DNA of 64,000 nt from Hevea brasiliensis (Eukaryota > Streptophyta > Magnoliopsida > Malpighiales > Euphorbiaceae): positions 41,751,593-41,815,592 of the forward strand of contig NC_079496.1 in NCBI RefSeq assembly GCF_030052815.1. Reading direction: 5' to 3'. The translations under genes and the position numbers were made by a program. The stretch's first letter is position 1, and every line of letters begins with the position of its first letter. Below the pieces are notes generated by a model. It saw only the letters and a list, made by a program, of their open reading frames with translations, was not told where the DNA came from and did no database searches. Shown here one piece after another: positions 35,104-46,573 of this stretch.

Positions 35104-36537
35104 TTAATCTCTGAACAACTGTGGGTGCTATCTCCTCATGTCGTCCTCTCATTCCCAAGTAGCCTTCTGGCCTGAATGATGGTTCCATAGCACTTTTACC
35201 AACTGTATCTGCTTGTTCCGTAGCTACTTTACCTTATAAGCCAGAATTTGTATGGGTTCTTCTTCATATGTGAGGTCTGGATTCACCTCAATTTCCTCTA
35301 CTGGTAGTACATGAGATGGGTCTGATCGATACCTCCTTAACATAGACACATGGAAGACATTATGTATCTTTTCCAACTCTGGAGGTAGTGCCAAACGATA
35401 TGCCAAAGGACCCACTCTTTCCAGAACCACATATGGCTCGATAAAACGAGGACTCAGTTTCCCCTTTCTGTCAAATCTCATAATTCTCTTCCAAGGAGAA
35501 ACTTTGAGGAAAACTTTCTCACCCACTGCATACTCAATATCCCTTCTCTTCAGATTAATGTAGGACTTTTGACGGTCCAATGCAGTCTTAAGTCGATCTC
35601 TGATCACCCTAATCTTCTCCTCAGTCTGCTGAACAATTTCGGGTCCAATCATCTTTCTTTCACCCACGTCATCCCAACACAATGGGGTTTTACATTTTCT
35701 GCCATACAAAGCTTCATATGGAGGAATTCCAATGATTGATTGGTAGCTGTTGTTGTAAGCAAACTCAATCAAAGGCAAATGTGTATCCCAATTGCCCTCA
35801 AATTCAATCACACAAGCCCGTAGCATGTCCTCCAAGATCTGAATTACCCTATCAGACTAGCCATCTGTCTGTGGGTGGAATGCAGTACTGAAGTTCAATC
35901 TAGTTCCTAGGGCTCTCTGAAGACTACCCCAGAATCTAGAAGTGAACCTAGGATCTCTGTCTGATACAATGTATACTGGCACTCCATAAAGTCTCACAAT
36001 CTCATCAATGTACAATCTGGCCAATCTTTCTAAACTGTAGTCCATCCGAACTGGCAGAAAATGAGTAGACTTGGTTAGTCTGTCAACAATAACCCATACT
36101 GCATCATGAGTCTTCTGTGTCCTCGGAAGTCCCGTCACAAAATCCATTGTTATTCTTTCCCATTTCCATTATGGTACTGGTAGTGGATGTAACAACCTAG
36201 TCGGTACTTGATGCTCTGCCTTCACTTGCTGACAAGTTAGGCATTTGGACACAAACTTTGCTACATCTCTCTTCATACCCATCCACCAGTAATGCTCCTT
36301 TAGCCCTTTATACATTTTTGTGCCACCCGGGTGCATGGCAAAAGGAGACTCGTGTGCTTCCTCCAAAATGATCTTTCTCAATTCAACATCATTAGGAACA
36401 CACATTCTGCCCTGGTGTAGTAATAGATCATCATCTCTGATTGAGAATTCTGGTTTCTTGCCCTGTCGGACTTCTTCCATCAGCTTCTGATACTTCTGAT
36501 CATTCTGAGTAGCCATTCTGATCTGATCAATCAACAC
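35104..36537 (-). pseudogene. pol: Element E integrase with chromodomain-like tail, broken
   Basis: HHCC at 36169-36537 (EEAHESPFAMH, CLTCQ). Core at 35857-36147 with [16 protein letters not shown] and QTDG, then a stop. LEDMLR to the tail (35224-35835) includes KVFLKVSPWKR and FHVSMLRRY and ends at a TAG just before the LRNK of the chromodomain-like tail; F has a stop at the same codon. The open frame then reaches HPQLFRD, TAA at 35104-35106. Confidence 0.9.
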
Positions 36538-37990
36538 TGGCTGTACATGCCATGCAACTGCTGTCTGCCCATCATCATTAATCTCTAAGCTGGCATGTAA
36601 TTATCTCAACTCATGTACCAAAGACAAAGGAGTAACCCGTAGACTTGCCATAGTCTTGCGACTTAAGGCGTTAACCACAACATTAGCTTTCCCTGGCTGA
36701 TAGTCTATCAGACAATCATAGTCTTTTATCAACTCTAACCATATCCTCTGTCTCAAATTCAACTCTTTCTGGGTGCCCAAATACTTCAAACTCTTATGAT
36801 CTGTGTAGATGTAACACTTTTCCCCATATAAATAATGTCTCCAGATCTTAAGAGCAAACACAATAGCTGCAAGCTCCAAATCATGTGTTGGATAATTCCT
36901 CTCATATGGTTTTAGCTGGCGTGATGCATAAGCAATGACATTTCAATCTTGCATCAATACACAGCCTAACTCATTATGAGAAGCGTTACTATAAACTGTG
37001 TATTCTTTACCCGGAGTAGGTAAAGTCAGGACTGGAGCTTTAGTCAAACATTTCTTCAATTCATCAAAACTCTGTTGGCATTTATCCGTCCACTGAAATT
37101 TTACATCTTTTCTAAGCAGCTTGGTCAATGAAGATGCCAACATGGAGAATCCCTTCACAAATCGACGGTAGTATCTAGCTAAACCCAGAAAACTGCGAAT
37201 CTCTGTGACATATCTGGGTGGCCTCCAATTAAGTACAGCTTCAATCTTACTTAGATCTACCTTAATGCCCTCTTCTAATACTACATGCCCCAAAAAAAGA
37301 TATTTCCTTCAGCCAAAATTCACACTTTGACAATTTGGCATATAGCTGTTTCTCCCTCAAAGTCTACAGTACAATCCGCAGATGTCTATCATGCTCTTCT
37401 GCATTCCTCGTATAGACCAATATATCATCTATGATACCACAACAAACTGGTCGAGGTATGGTCTGAAGATAGTGTTCATCAGATACATAAAAGCAGCCGG
37501 AGCATTAGTTAACCCGAATGGCATAACCAAAAACTCATAATGGCCATAGCGGGTTTTGAAGGCAGTTTTAAGAATACTCTGCTCTTGTATTTTCAGCTGA
37601 TAATAACCTGATCTCAGGTCAATTTTGGAGAACACAGCTGCACCCCTCAACTGATCAAACAAGTCATCAATGCGGGGTAATGGATATCTATTCTTTATTG
37701 TCACCTTATTTAACTACCGATAATCAATACACAAGTGGAGAGTGCCATCCTTCTTCTTAACAAACAACACTGGCGCTTCCCAAGGTGACACACTAGGGTG
37801 GATAAAGCCCTTGTCAAGTAATTCTTGCAATTGCACTTTCAACTCTTTCAATTCTGCTGGTGCCATTCTATATGGTGTTATGGAGATTGGGTCCACACCA
37901 GGCATAACATCAATTTCAAACTGCACCTCTCTCTATGGAGGTAATCCTGGCAATTCATCAGGAAACACATCCGAAAAATCGCATACAGTA
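36538..37990 (-). pseudogene. pol: Element E RT and RNase H, broken
   Basis: RT N-terminal parts at 37714-37926 and 37429-37704 ([41 protein letters not shown]). A deletion around 37432-37436 shifts the frame right at the catalytic FIDD motif. A further frameshift is near 37295. The connection and RNase H (36601-37293) have S-to-N in the YSDASHN region and NALSRK for DALSRK. Confidence 0.9.
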
Positions 37991-38560
37991 GGGATGTCCC
38001 TTAGTGCTGGACTCCCCACTTGGGTGTCTATCACATGTGCCAAGTATGCTTCACACCCCTTTCTGATCATCCTTCTGGCTAGTGCAGCCGAAATGATGTT
38101 TGATGCCAATAAATGCCTCTCCCCATGTATTACCACATCACCATACAAAGGGAGACCAAAAGTGGTATCTTGATCCTGATCAATAATGGTGTGATGCCTG
38201 GCTAACCAATCCATGCCCAAGATAATATCATAATCTCTGAAGGGCATTTCAATCAAATCTGACAGGAAAACATGTCCTTGGATCACTAAAGGACAGTCTC
38301 TATAAATTCTGTTAACTCGGACCTCTTGTCCTAACGGACTAGTTACTAGCACTTCAAAACCCATTGGCACACATGGAACAACAAGTGAACTGACTATGCT
38401 AGCACTAACATATGAATGGGTTGAACTCGGATCAAACAACACAAATACATCTTGCTCAGAGATAGAGAATATACCGGCTACAACATCAGAAGTCTTAGCC
38501 TCTTCTCGCTGTCTCATTGAATAAACCCTGACTGAAGCACTCCCTTGTGCCGACTGACCA
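37991..38560 (-). pseudogene. pro: Element E retropepsin-like protease
   Basis: Within a long open stretch (37933-38790). VRVYSMRQREEAKTSDVV is followed by VLFDPSSTHSYVS near 38440-38400: the catalytic Asp is kept, but the Gly of DPGS is Ser. It then has PLGQEVRVNRIYRDCPLVIQ and IILGMDWLARHH. It is continuous in frame with the zinc-knuckle part of gag. Confidence 0.87.
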
Positions 38561-39764
38561 ACTGTGCCCTGACTGCCTGAAGTAGTGCCTCTACCTCTGC
38601 CTCTTCCTCTGCCAACTGACTGTGAACCTCTGAGAGAAGGACTCTGAATAGATCCCTTGGCAGTAATAGGAGCTGGACCATATCTTGAAGACGGAGCACT
38701 AGTGTAATCTCTTACTAAATGACCCTTGCCTCCGCAGTTAAAGCAGGCTCCAGTGGCCCAACAACACTCCCCCCATGAATCTTGCCACAAGTCTCACAGG
38801 GGTGGGCAGAATATGAACCCCTGCTCGACTGCTGACTAGACCTAAGGGGTCTCTATCCAGAAAATCTGCCCTTACCAAATCTTCCACCTCGACCCCTGCT
38901 AGGTCCACTAAATTTCTTCTTTTTCCCAGAAGTCCCACCAGAACTCTATTCTACTGACTTTTCCCCCTTGTCTTTTTCTGATTTCTCAGCTTTCTCTGAT
39001 TTTTTTTTCACTGGGGTTGCTTCTGATTCTATTCTTTTCAACTCAAGTGCTTGAGACATGAGCTCTGAAAAGTTGCTGTGTCGAAATCCCACAACTTGCA
39101 TCCTTATACTGGGCTTCAAACCCGTCTCAAATCTCTTGCACCTTGCCTTGCTGGTAGTAAGGAGACTCCTAGCATAATGACTTAAGCGAGAGAACTCCCT
39201 CTCATACTCTGCCACTGATCGGTTCCCTTGTTTCAAACTTAAAAATTCTTGTAATTTTTGATCAACATATGCATCTGGGATGTATTTCTGTCTGAACTCT
39301 CTGATGAAGTCATCCCAAGTCAGCACTGGTAGTTCAGCCAAGTTGTGGGGGATGGTCTTCCACCAATCATACGCATCCCCTTACAATAGCGACACAGAAT
39401 ACTCAAACTTCAGTTCATCTTGGCAGTGCAGTTTCTTAAATACTCTGTCCATTCTTTCAAGCCATTGCTCTGCCTCCAAAGGGTCCACTGTACCCTTAAA
39501 TTCTGCAGCCCCATACTTCAATAACTTATCATACTTTCTGGCTGGAGGCAGTGGTTGTGCCACAGGTGGTTAGGGTGGAGCTTGAACAGGCATACTCCCA
39601 GCCATTTGTTGAAACATTGCTGCCATCTACTGTGCAAACTGTGCAGGGAACTGCGGCATTTATGGGGCTGGTGCTGCTGACCCACTAACATTCTGTAGAG
39701 CTGGGGCTTCCCCTTGTGCCTCAGCTTCAACAGACTGCTCAACTGAGCGATCCCCTTCTTCCAT
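38561..39764 (-). pseudogene. gag: Element E gag, degraded
   Basis: Start ATG at 39764 (MEEGDRSVEQS). Gag core KYGAAEFKGTVDPLEAEQWL, VFKKLHC, GDAYDWWKTI (39381-39563 region), then REFRQKYIPDAYVDQKLQEF and SRLSHYARSL (38946-39341). The C-terminus is basic. The zinc knuckle near 38735 is CFNCGGKGHLVRDY, with the last Cys replaced by Tyr. At least four stops, mostly CAG to TAG or CAA to TAA type. Confidence 0.87.
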
Positions 39765-39932
39765 TTCAGGCTGAAGTTAGGGTATCTCCTGAATAAGTAA
39801 CATATGGAGATTTCCCTTAATTAGTTCATATTTATGATATAATGCACTGTATATAATAAATATGGACATTGAGCAGTTGTACTTAACAAGAAAGACACAA
39901 ATTCTCAAGTTAAAATATACTTCAAAAACCAG

Positions 39933-39944
39933 GCTCTGATACCA
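39933..39944 (-). other. Primer binding site of element E
   Basis: Sense TGGTATCAGAGC, a perfect 12-base initiator-Met tRNA PBS, 8 bp from the 5' LTR. Confidence 0.9.
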
Positions 39945-40660
39945 ATAAAACATGTCACACCTTACCCCTCTGTAAGGCATAACATGATCCCGTAGAATAC
40001 CTAATGAACTACCGAACTTCACCTACCGATAACTCATTAAGTACCCTACAAGGGATTTTAAAACAATTTTCTTATTTTTGATAAGTGGTGAGCATTTTCT
40101 AATAGGTGTTTAAAATATTTAGTTAAAATTAAAACTAGTTAATATTTTTGGTCCATTTTATTTTTCCGCAAATTTTATAAAAATTTTGACAGAGTTCCCT
40201 CTGTATTTTGAGAAAACAGTTCTTCAAATACCTGTAAAAAGCACTTCTAAAATTTTTTCCCCAACAACTACTTCAATTTCACAATCACACTTAATCCATT
40301 TCAACAACTCCATAATCATTTCAATCAATTTCTCAAGTTCAAAATTTAATAATCCTCAAAATACTAGCAATACATTTCATTCAAATTAAATAAAATAGTT
40401 CCACTTATATTTCATTAGAGACAAAACAATTTATATACACATCATTACAAAATTTACATCAAAGGAAGTTCAAACTAAATTTTTTTATTACAAACTTTAT
40501 ACAAGCTGCTCAAGACCCATTTACATGTCCATACTTTTATATGCAATACATACATCAAAAGAAATATTTACAATTAGGGTATAATTTATACCCGATGACT
40601 TTAAACTGATAGCTCCTCACACATCAGCAGCTCAGTCTGCTACTCCTCTAGTCTCTGTAT

Positions 40661-42762
40661 CTGCGATAGCAATAGAAGCTATTGCTGAGTACTAGGACTC
40701 AGTGGTGCACAACATACTAAAATAATCTTTATGCATAACTTAAATCACATTTATTCAAAAAATTTGACTAAACATGAGAATTAAATACAAAACATGAATT
40801 ATGAGATTTTAATGCAAACCAAGTTCATTTCAAAGTATCAAAACACATTTCATAAAACCCACAGTTAGATCATGCCATTCGAAACAAATAGAATCTCAAT
40901 AGCCAGAGGCTAAAGAGAAATCACATCACAAGGCTAGCTAGCTCAAATATATGGATATCCATTCACATCCTCTTCTACTGGCACACCTCAACACTTCTCC
41001 AGAGAAGGAATCAAAATTCGAAACTAATTACCCCCACTAGTCGTGCTAGTGAGGTGTTCAAATATATGGTCATGACACTGTGGTTTCAAAACTTATCTTA
41101 ACAATTTGCTAAACATTGTAATTTCAAATATACATAATAACATTTCAACAATTTAGATCAAACATCATAAGAATGCCATAATCCAATATTTCACATTATT
41201 CAAAGCAGTATGCAAAATATGATTATAAAAAGTATACATTGTGCGCAAACCTCAAGCGAGTCGCCTCTTGGCCTCGATTCGGTTCCTCGGGTTCTTTCCT
41301 GGTATTCTTTTCAACTGAAACACACAATTTTACAATGGTTCAGTACCAAAATTTAACATAAATCCAAAAATAAATTTAGCCTTATTTTTACCTACCTCTA
41401 ACATGCTAAACTCGACGTTCTAGAAATTTTGTGTTTTGGGTTACTATTCACTACACTATTCAAGTTAAATTGTTGACTTTCTAAGGCTCAATAGGTATGG
41501 GAACTCCAACTTCACCCACATACCATATTTTGGTCACTAAACTTGTTGGTTTTGGTCATTTTCTCAAAACTTAGGTCTTTTAGGCAAAATGGCCAAATTC
41601 TTAGTTTTGGTGTCCCTAATTGTATTATTTCATTGGTCAGTTTACTGTTGGAATTTGGCAAAACTTTTTTCATAGAAAATTTTCCCTATTGTCTTAAGTT
41701 TATTCTCCTTTTTGAATCACCCCAATTGGAGTTTTGTAGCTCAAGTTATAAGCAAATTACGTTTACTGTTCATGCTACAGAATTTTGTTCTGGCAGATTA
41801 TTAATTCCAACTTTGTTCAGCAATTTGATCAAGTTAGGTCCATAATTTGGTCTAACTTTCTTCATATGAAATGTTCTAATATGCCTTAGGTTTCCATCGG
41901 TTCAAGAATGACCTAAATCGGAGTTTTCTGGAGAGAGTTATAGCCATTGAAACTTTACTGTTCAAATGGCAAATCTGCAGTCTGCAGATTCAGTGACCCA
42001 ACTTTGCTCAGTAATTTGATTTGGTTACTGGCATAATTTGGGTTTGTGTTCTTCATGAAAGTTTTAGATCTATATCTCATCTAACCACTGGTAAAATTTC
42101 AGGTCATTTTGACCTTCCTAGCTTGATTTATGACTAAATGAATAAACATTGTTTATTTGGTCAGGTTGTGTAGAGGCAGACTATGATTTCTCAACTTTGG
42201 TCAATTTGTTCACTAGGTTTTAGTCACTTTTTGGGCATGCTTCCTCAATGAAAATTGTGTCATTTAGTGCCTATTTTCATCCCCAGTTGGTCTCATATCC
42301 ATTGGACTTGTAAAATTTCATTTTTGGTCCGTCAAAGGAGATTTTGGTCATACTGGCAGCACATGACCTTATCCAATCCGAATTGGCTTTTAATTCCAAC
42401 ACTTCTAACACACCTCATTTGGTCACAAATGACCATTTTTCACTTCACATTAGGTCAAAGACACCATTTACAAGTTTTTCACATTTTTGGTCTCTAAACC
42501 CTAATGTCCAAACCCTAATTCACTAACCTCATGCATTTAGCTACCTTCAAAGCTTTTAATCCTAACTATTCAACTATACCTTCGATCAAGCTTGTCTACC
42601 TTTTTAATTGTATCAAAATCCATCAATTTCAAGTTACCTCTAAGCTAGCTAAATTTCACTATATTCCTAAATATGTTGTTTTTATTTTATTTTCATGAAT
42701 ACTAGTTCACTTCAAGTGCAATTTCATGAATATAAGGGGAATTGAGAGGATTCTTGACTAAC
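40661..42762 (-). other. Putative intron inside E 5' LTR
   Basis: The same GTTAGTCAAG donor as the 3' LTR copy; the acceptor stays CAG although the preceding hairpin arm is mutated (2102 bp). Confidence 0.42.
40663..40702 (-). promoter_or_regulatory. Paired hairpins in E 5' LTR
   Basis: GCGATAGC...GCTATTGC and CTGAGT-N6-ACTCAG. The second stem is perfect. Confidence 0.45.
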
Positions 42763-43210
42763 CTTTAAGGAAGTATTCCCAAAACTTCAATTTTCTTTTT
42801 ATTTTCCTTCAAATTTATTTCTCAATAGGCTTGCCAAGATCCAAGAACAAGTTTTATTTAGGAAAATTGTGGGATTTATGGGGTTGATTCAAGCTTTAAA
42901 AGCTTGAAATTAAGTAGCCATGGAAGATTTAGTGAGAAAAGGGAGAGAGATGAGAAGCTACGGGAAAGAGAAAAAAAAAAAAAGAAGAAGAAGAAGATAA
43001 AATTTGGCTTTTCAATTTTGTTTTTATTCTTTAATTTGACTTAGTCAATTAGTTAATTAAATTAAAATTAATTATGAAGTCATAGTTGCATCATCATGAT
43101 GATGTCATCACCTTTTTAACTTTTCTTTCTCATCTTTTTTTTTTCTATTAGTTCTTTAATTTAATTCTCGATTTCGAGATTTTCTTTTCTCCGATTTTAT
43201 TTGACAGTTA

Positions 43211-43242
43211 GGTCAGGAGTCATCTCTCAGGGTCAATTGACC
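43211..43242 (-). promoter_or_regulatory. GGTCA-N22-TGACC inverted repeat, E 5' LTR
   Basis: Perfect half-sites over 32 bp in the U3 that would drive element E transcription. Confidence 0.45.
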
Positions 43243-43654
43243 AAATTGCCCCTCGCCGGTTCATCCCGGTTTGCAATTAATTCTATATTTCTTCCGGCTC
43301 CCTGACCTAATTATTTGACTGGCTTAACAGTTCTTTTTCGTGATTTTCTCTTTTTCACTGTGTTTGTAATGATCCTAAGGACTGCAGCGTCACATTTTAC
43401 GGTTCGAAATTTGAGTTTAAAATGGCTTCACAGTCGTTCCTGAGACGGTCACCCATCGTTGTGACTCTCGGCTCGTTTAACTTCTTATGTTCTGTTTTTC
43501 TTATTTATACTTAACTAATTGGACAGTATTAATTATTTGTGTTTATGGTTTATCTAGTTGTCTTAAGTATGATTCTAATCCCCTTAATTGCCCGGACCGA
43601 CACCGATCACTAGAACATTGAAATATACCAAGCTATGCAAACGGGGGTGTTATA

Positions 43655-43934
43655 TTTTACCCCATAATTCAATTTATTAATTTCATTTAATTAATTGACA
43701 TTTTGGTCAAAAGTCAACTGTTGAGGTGAATTGACCAAAATGCCCCTTATCGGGTCATAATCTTTCTTTTTATAATACCCGATGAGTCCTTAGATTTTTT
43801 TTGTTCACTTGAATTTTTATTGTGTCTATCTCAATTAATTTTTTATTTACTTTTGTCATCAAGGTGTCTTTGAATAGTACTAGTCACAGACAAAAAATGG
43901 TACAATTCATAACTTGGAGGTTCGGGGTGTTACA
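43655..43934 (-). repeat. Element D 5' LTR, second part
   Basis: Continues the D LTR after E (starts TTTTACCCCATAATTC) and ends GGTGTTACA. It contains the intact GGTCA-N22-TGACC repeat at 43705-43736. Confidence 0.93.
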
Positions 43935-45250
43935 AAATTGGCTTCAGGTCCCTAAAATAAAGTTTTATGCCTTTGTCTTAGGTGTCTGAATCCTTTTGAA
44001 TCACTTCAATTGGAGTTTTTTAGAGAAAGTTATGACATGATAACCATTCAGAGGTCATGATGCCAATTTGCTAGATTTCAGAAATTCCAACATTTTCATT
44101 TCTAAATTGTTCTAATAATTTCCCTAAGTTGCCTTAAGATCTGGGTTTAGGTCAAAAGAGAAAAGTTTTAGTTCTATGTCTTATGGAAATTTTGGCTTTG
44201 AAATTACCTCATTTTCAGTTTTGTAGCTTGATTTATGGCAATTTTGCCGCAACTGGTCGGATACCTAAAATGTTCAGAATTTTAGGTTTAATCCAGAACC
44301 AGGACAGGTTTTATAAACTAAATTTATCTAGCAATTTAGTTGGATTAGAGTCATAATTTGGCTCTAAGTTCTTCATATGAAATGTTCTCCTATGTCTCAG
44401 GTTTTCATAGGTTCAAGAATCAGGTCAATTGGAGTTTTCTACAATGAGTTATGCTCATTTTACTAATCACTATTCATATGATCATTTTTCAGGTCCAGAA
44501 TGCGTCATTCTGGATTCAAGCCTAATTTAGGGCAATTTATGGTCATTTTCTGGGAAACCTATCTTCATAACATTTCTAGCATTATGTCTTAGGTTTCATC
44601 TCCAATTAGCCTCACACCAATTGGAGCTATATAGCTCAACTTATACTCATTCAAACACACTAGATACAAGCTATCCAGATTCATAAGCACATGCTCATTA
44701 TCCTTCTCATTAAATCTCTCACCAAACCATCATCAATCCTTATTCAATGCACATCAATTGGTCACTATTAGACCTCAAGAATATTAATTATACATCATAA
44801 CACTAAAACCCCCAATTTCTCCAAACCCTAATTGGTCATCCTCTCCAATTCATGCAAATCATGCAAACTTCCATTACAATTCACGTATACACATCAAGTA
44901 GCATTAGCAAGCATGTTCAATTTCATCAAACACGCAAAATCCCTAAGTCACCTAGGCTGGCCAAAATTTTGAGCTTCCATTCATGCATCAATTACATCAT
45001 TTCTCATGAAATTCCATCTCAATTCAACTTAGTTTTAAGAATTAAAGAAGGAAGAAGGCTAGAATTTGCGCTAACCTCACTTGACCAACTTTCTAGCTTT
45101 CCAACTCTTCAATTTTCTTACTTCTTTTTGCCACCAATCTTCCAATCAAGGTGAAATAACAAGTTTTTGTGTTTGGGGTTAGTGAAAATATGGGAAGAAG
45201 CCAAGGATTTGGAGCTTGGTATGAAGAACAATGGTGGAAGCATGATATTA
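43935..45250 (-). repeat. LTR remnant C, piece 3
   Basis: Resumes the LTR text interrupted at 19533. It has ~190-bp units (GTTCTTCATATGAAATGTTC near 44369, CTTCATAACATTTCTAGC near 44562) and a donor-like sense site GAG|GTTAGC at 45076/45075. LTR similarity fades around 45250, so the right end is truncated and approximate. Nothing coding is supported. Confidence 0.65.
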
Positions 45251-46337
45251 TATGAGTTGTTTGTTCATGTAAAATATGACAAGCTGTACCTATTGAAAAT
45301 AATTCTACCTAAATTGTTGTAAGGTATGTATGGAATTTATAGAGTTGTTTGTATAGTTTAATGTAAGCTCACTAAGTCAAACACTTGCCCCATTCAACTT
45401 ACTTTTTATTAGATTTTAAGGTGAATCAAATTTTCAAAACAAGGTTGCGTATTAGAGTTACCTCGTTGTTATATTAGCTAAATATTTTTTCAACTGTATT
45501 AGAGGATAAATTTTATAAGTTGTCCTTGAACTTAGGGCATTGTAATAATATGGTCCCTGAACTTTAATTTGTAACATAAAATCCCCTAACGTTAATCTAG
45601 TGAATATAAAAGTCCTTGTATCATGTTATCAACAATTTCCTTATCACTATTACCTTAAAAAAATGCCCTTACAAAAAACAAATACCCCTAAATAATTCAC
45701 TCTTTTCACTCTTTCTCTACCTTCTAGCAAGTACACTCCCTTCTTTTATCTATCTTATCTTTGTCTTTAATTTTGAAAATGAACAATTACTTCCCTTAGA
45801 TAAAATTTCTAATTCATGAAAAATCTCTCACAAATTTTTATAGTAAATTTTCAAATTCGAAATAACAAATTTCTTTTAAAAAAATAAATACAGATTCATG
45901 TTCCTTTCGAACATAGATTCAAAATTGAAATAATAAAAAAATCAATAAAATTAATTGAACACAGTCACCATCCATTCCTGATTCCTCTACCACTCTAAGT
46001 ATTTCCTAATCCTCTTATTCAACTGCTAACAACGCATTTTTGCCATTGATTCATGCAAGCTTAACCTTGTTTGAATTCTAATAATTTTTTTCACTACAGA
46101 GGGTTGATTTAAGCAAGCAAATTCAGAGAAATTAAAACAAGGAGAAGAGGAAATTCAAAGAAATATAACAAGAAAAAAAGGAAATTTAAAGAAATCATAA
46201 TAGTAAAAAGAGGAAATTCAAAGAAATTATAACAAAGAGAACAATAAGCTGAACCCTATTTGAGTTCCTTATTAATAGGCTTCACTAGAATTGCCATAAA
46301 CAAACCCAATGAATTTTGAAGGCAACAATGTGTGCAT
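45251..46337. other. Unassigned AT-rich spacer
   Basis: No gene or recognisable element. It contains GGTCCCTGAACTTTAATTTG-type text (about 45552), common in plant non-coding repeats, and a ~32-bp minisatellite (46123-46247). Short open frames here lack family motifs. It may be the old target DNA of C or G. Confidence 0.5.
46123..46247. repeat. Minisatellite, four units of 31-32 bp
   Basis: Purine-rich units start at 46123, 46155, 46186 and 46218, each beginning TYARAGAAAT and ending GAGGAAAT or similar. It lies just outside the copia LTR. Confidence 0.8.
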
Positions 46338-46557
46338 TGTGAGAAAATAGAGCAGAAGACGAATATTGAGAATGATTGAAGAGCTTGATTATTCCCTCAA
46401 GCCAATAGTGTTAATTTATAATCTGTACAGGACAACTAAATAGGAAATACAATCCTAATTAAATACGTAATTATAGCCACGATTCTAGCACCTAAATATA
46501 TTCATACAATCACTACAGATACACATGTCATAACTATTTATGGTACATATCTTAGCA
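46338..46557 (-). repeat. Element G 3' LTR (about 220 bp)
   Basis: The right edge is firm: TAGCA at 46557 next to the PPT. The left edge at TGTGAGAAAATA (46338) is chosen because copia LTRs end in CA on the sense strand; without the 5' LTR it stays tentative. Confidence 0.65.
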
Positions 46558-46573
46558 CTCCCCCTCAAGCTAG
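46558..46573 (-). other. Polypurine tract of element G
   Basis: Sense AGCTTGAGGGGGAG adjacent to the LTR, the usual copia PPT form. Confidence 0.85.

Larger units (their letters stand above)
31350..43654 (-). mobile_element. Element E: Ty3/gypsy chromovirus-like LTR retrotransposon, 12.3 kb, inserted in D
   Basis: LTRs 31350-35057 and 39953-43654, canonical PBS and PPT, all domains present but broken. The perfect TSD TTTTA is at 31345-31349 and 43655-43659; the uninterrupted D LTR carries one TTTTA there. Both LTRs have TATAACACC instead of TGTAACACC at their sense 5' ends. The LTR family is the same as in A. Confidence 0.96.
39953..43654 (-). repeat. Element E 5' LTR (3702 bp)
   Basis: Aligns end to end with 31350-35057. 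On the + strand it starts TGTCACACC and ends GGTGTTATA. The hairpin pair is at 40663-40702, with both arms of the first stem changed (GCGATAGC...GCTATTGC). The inverted repeat is at 43211-43242. Confidence 0.93.
19534..43934 (-). mobile_element. Element D: Ty3/gypsy chromovirus-like LTR retrotransposon in C, split by E
   Basis: LTRs 19534-23167 and 27956-31349 plus 43655-43934, with the internal region at 23168-27955. Flanks GAATT (19529-19533) and AAATT (43935-43939) match at four of five bases, giving an imperfect TSD. Removing E (31350-43654) makes the 5' LTR collinear with the 3' LTR. Net length without E is about 12.1 kb. Pol is close to A/E/F but carries active-site changes (PR Asp to Asn, RT FIDD to FIND). 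Confidence 0.93.

Noticed and set aside
45616..45819. 67-residue frame in the unassigned spacer as a small host gene
   Set aside because: Low-complexity hydrophobic translation of AT-rich DNA, with no motif and no gene context.
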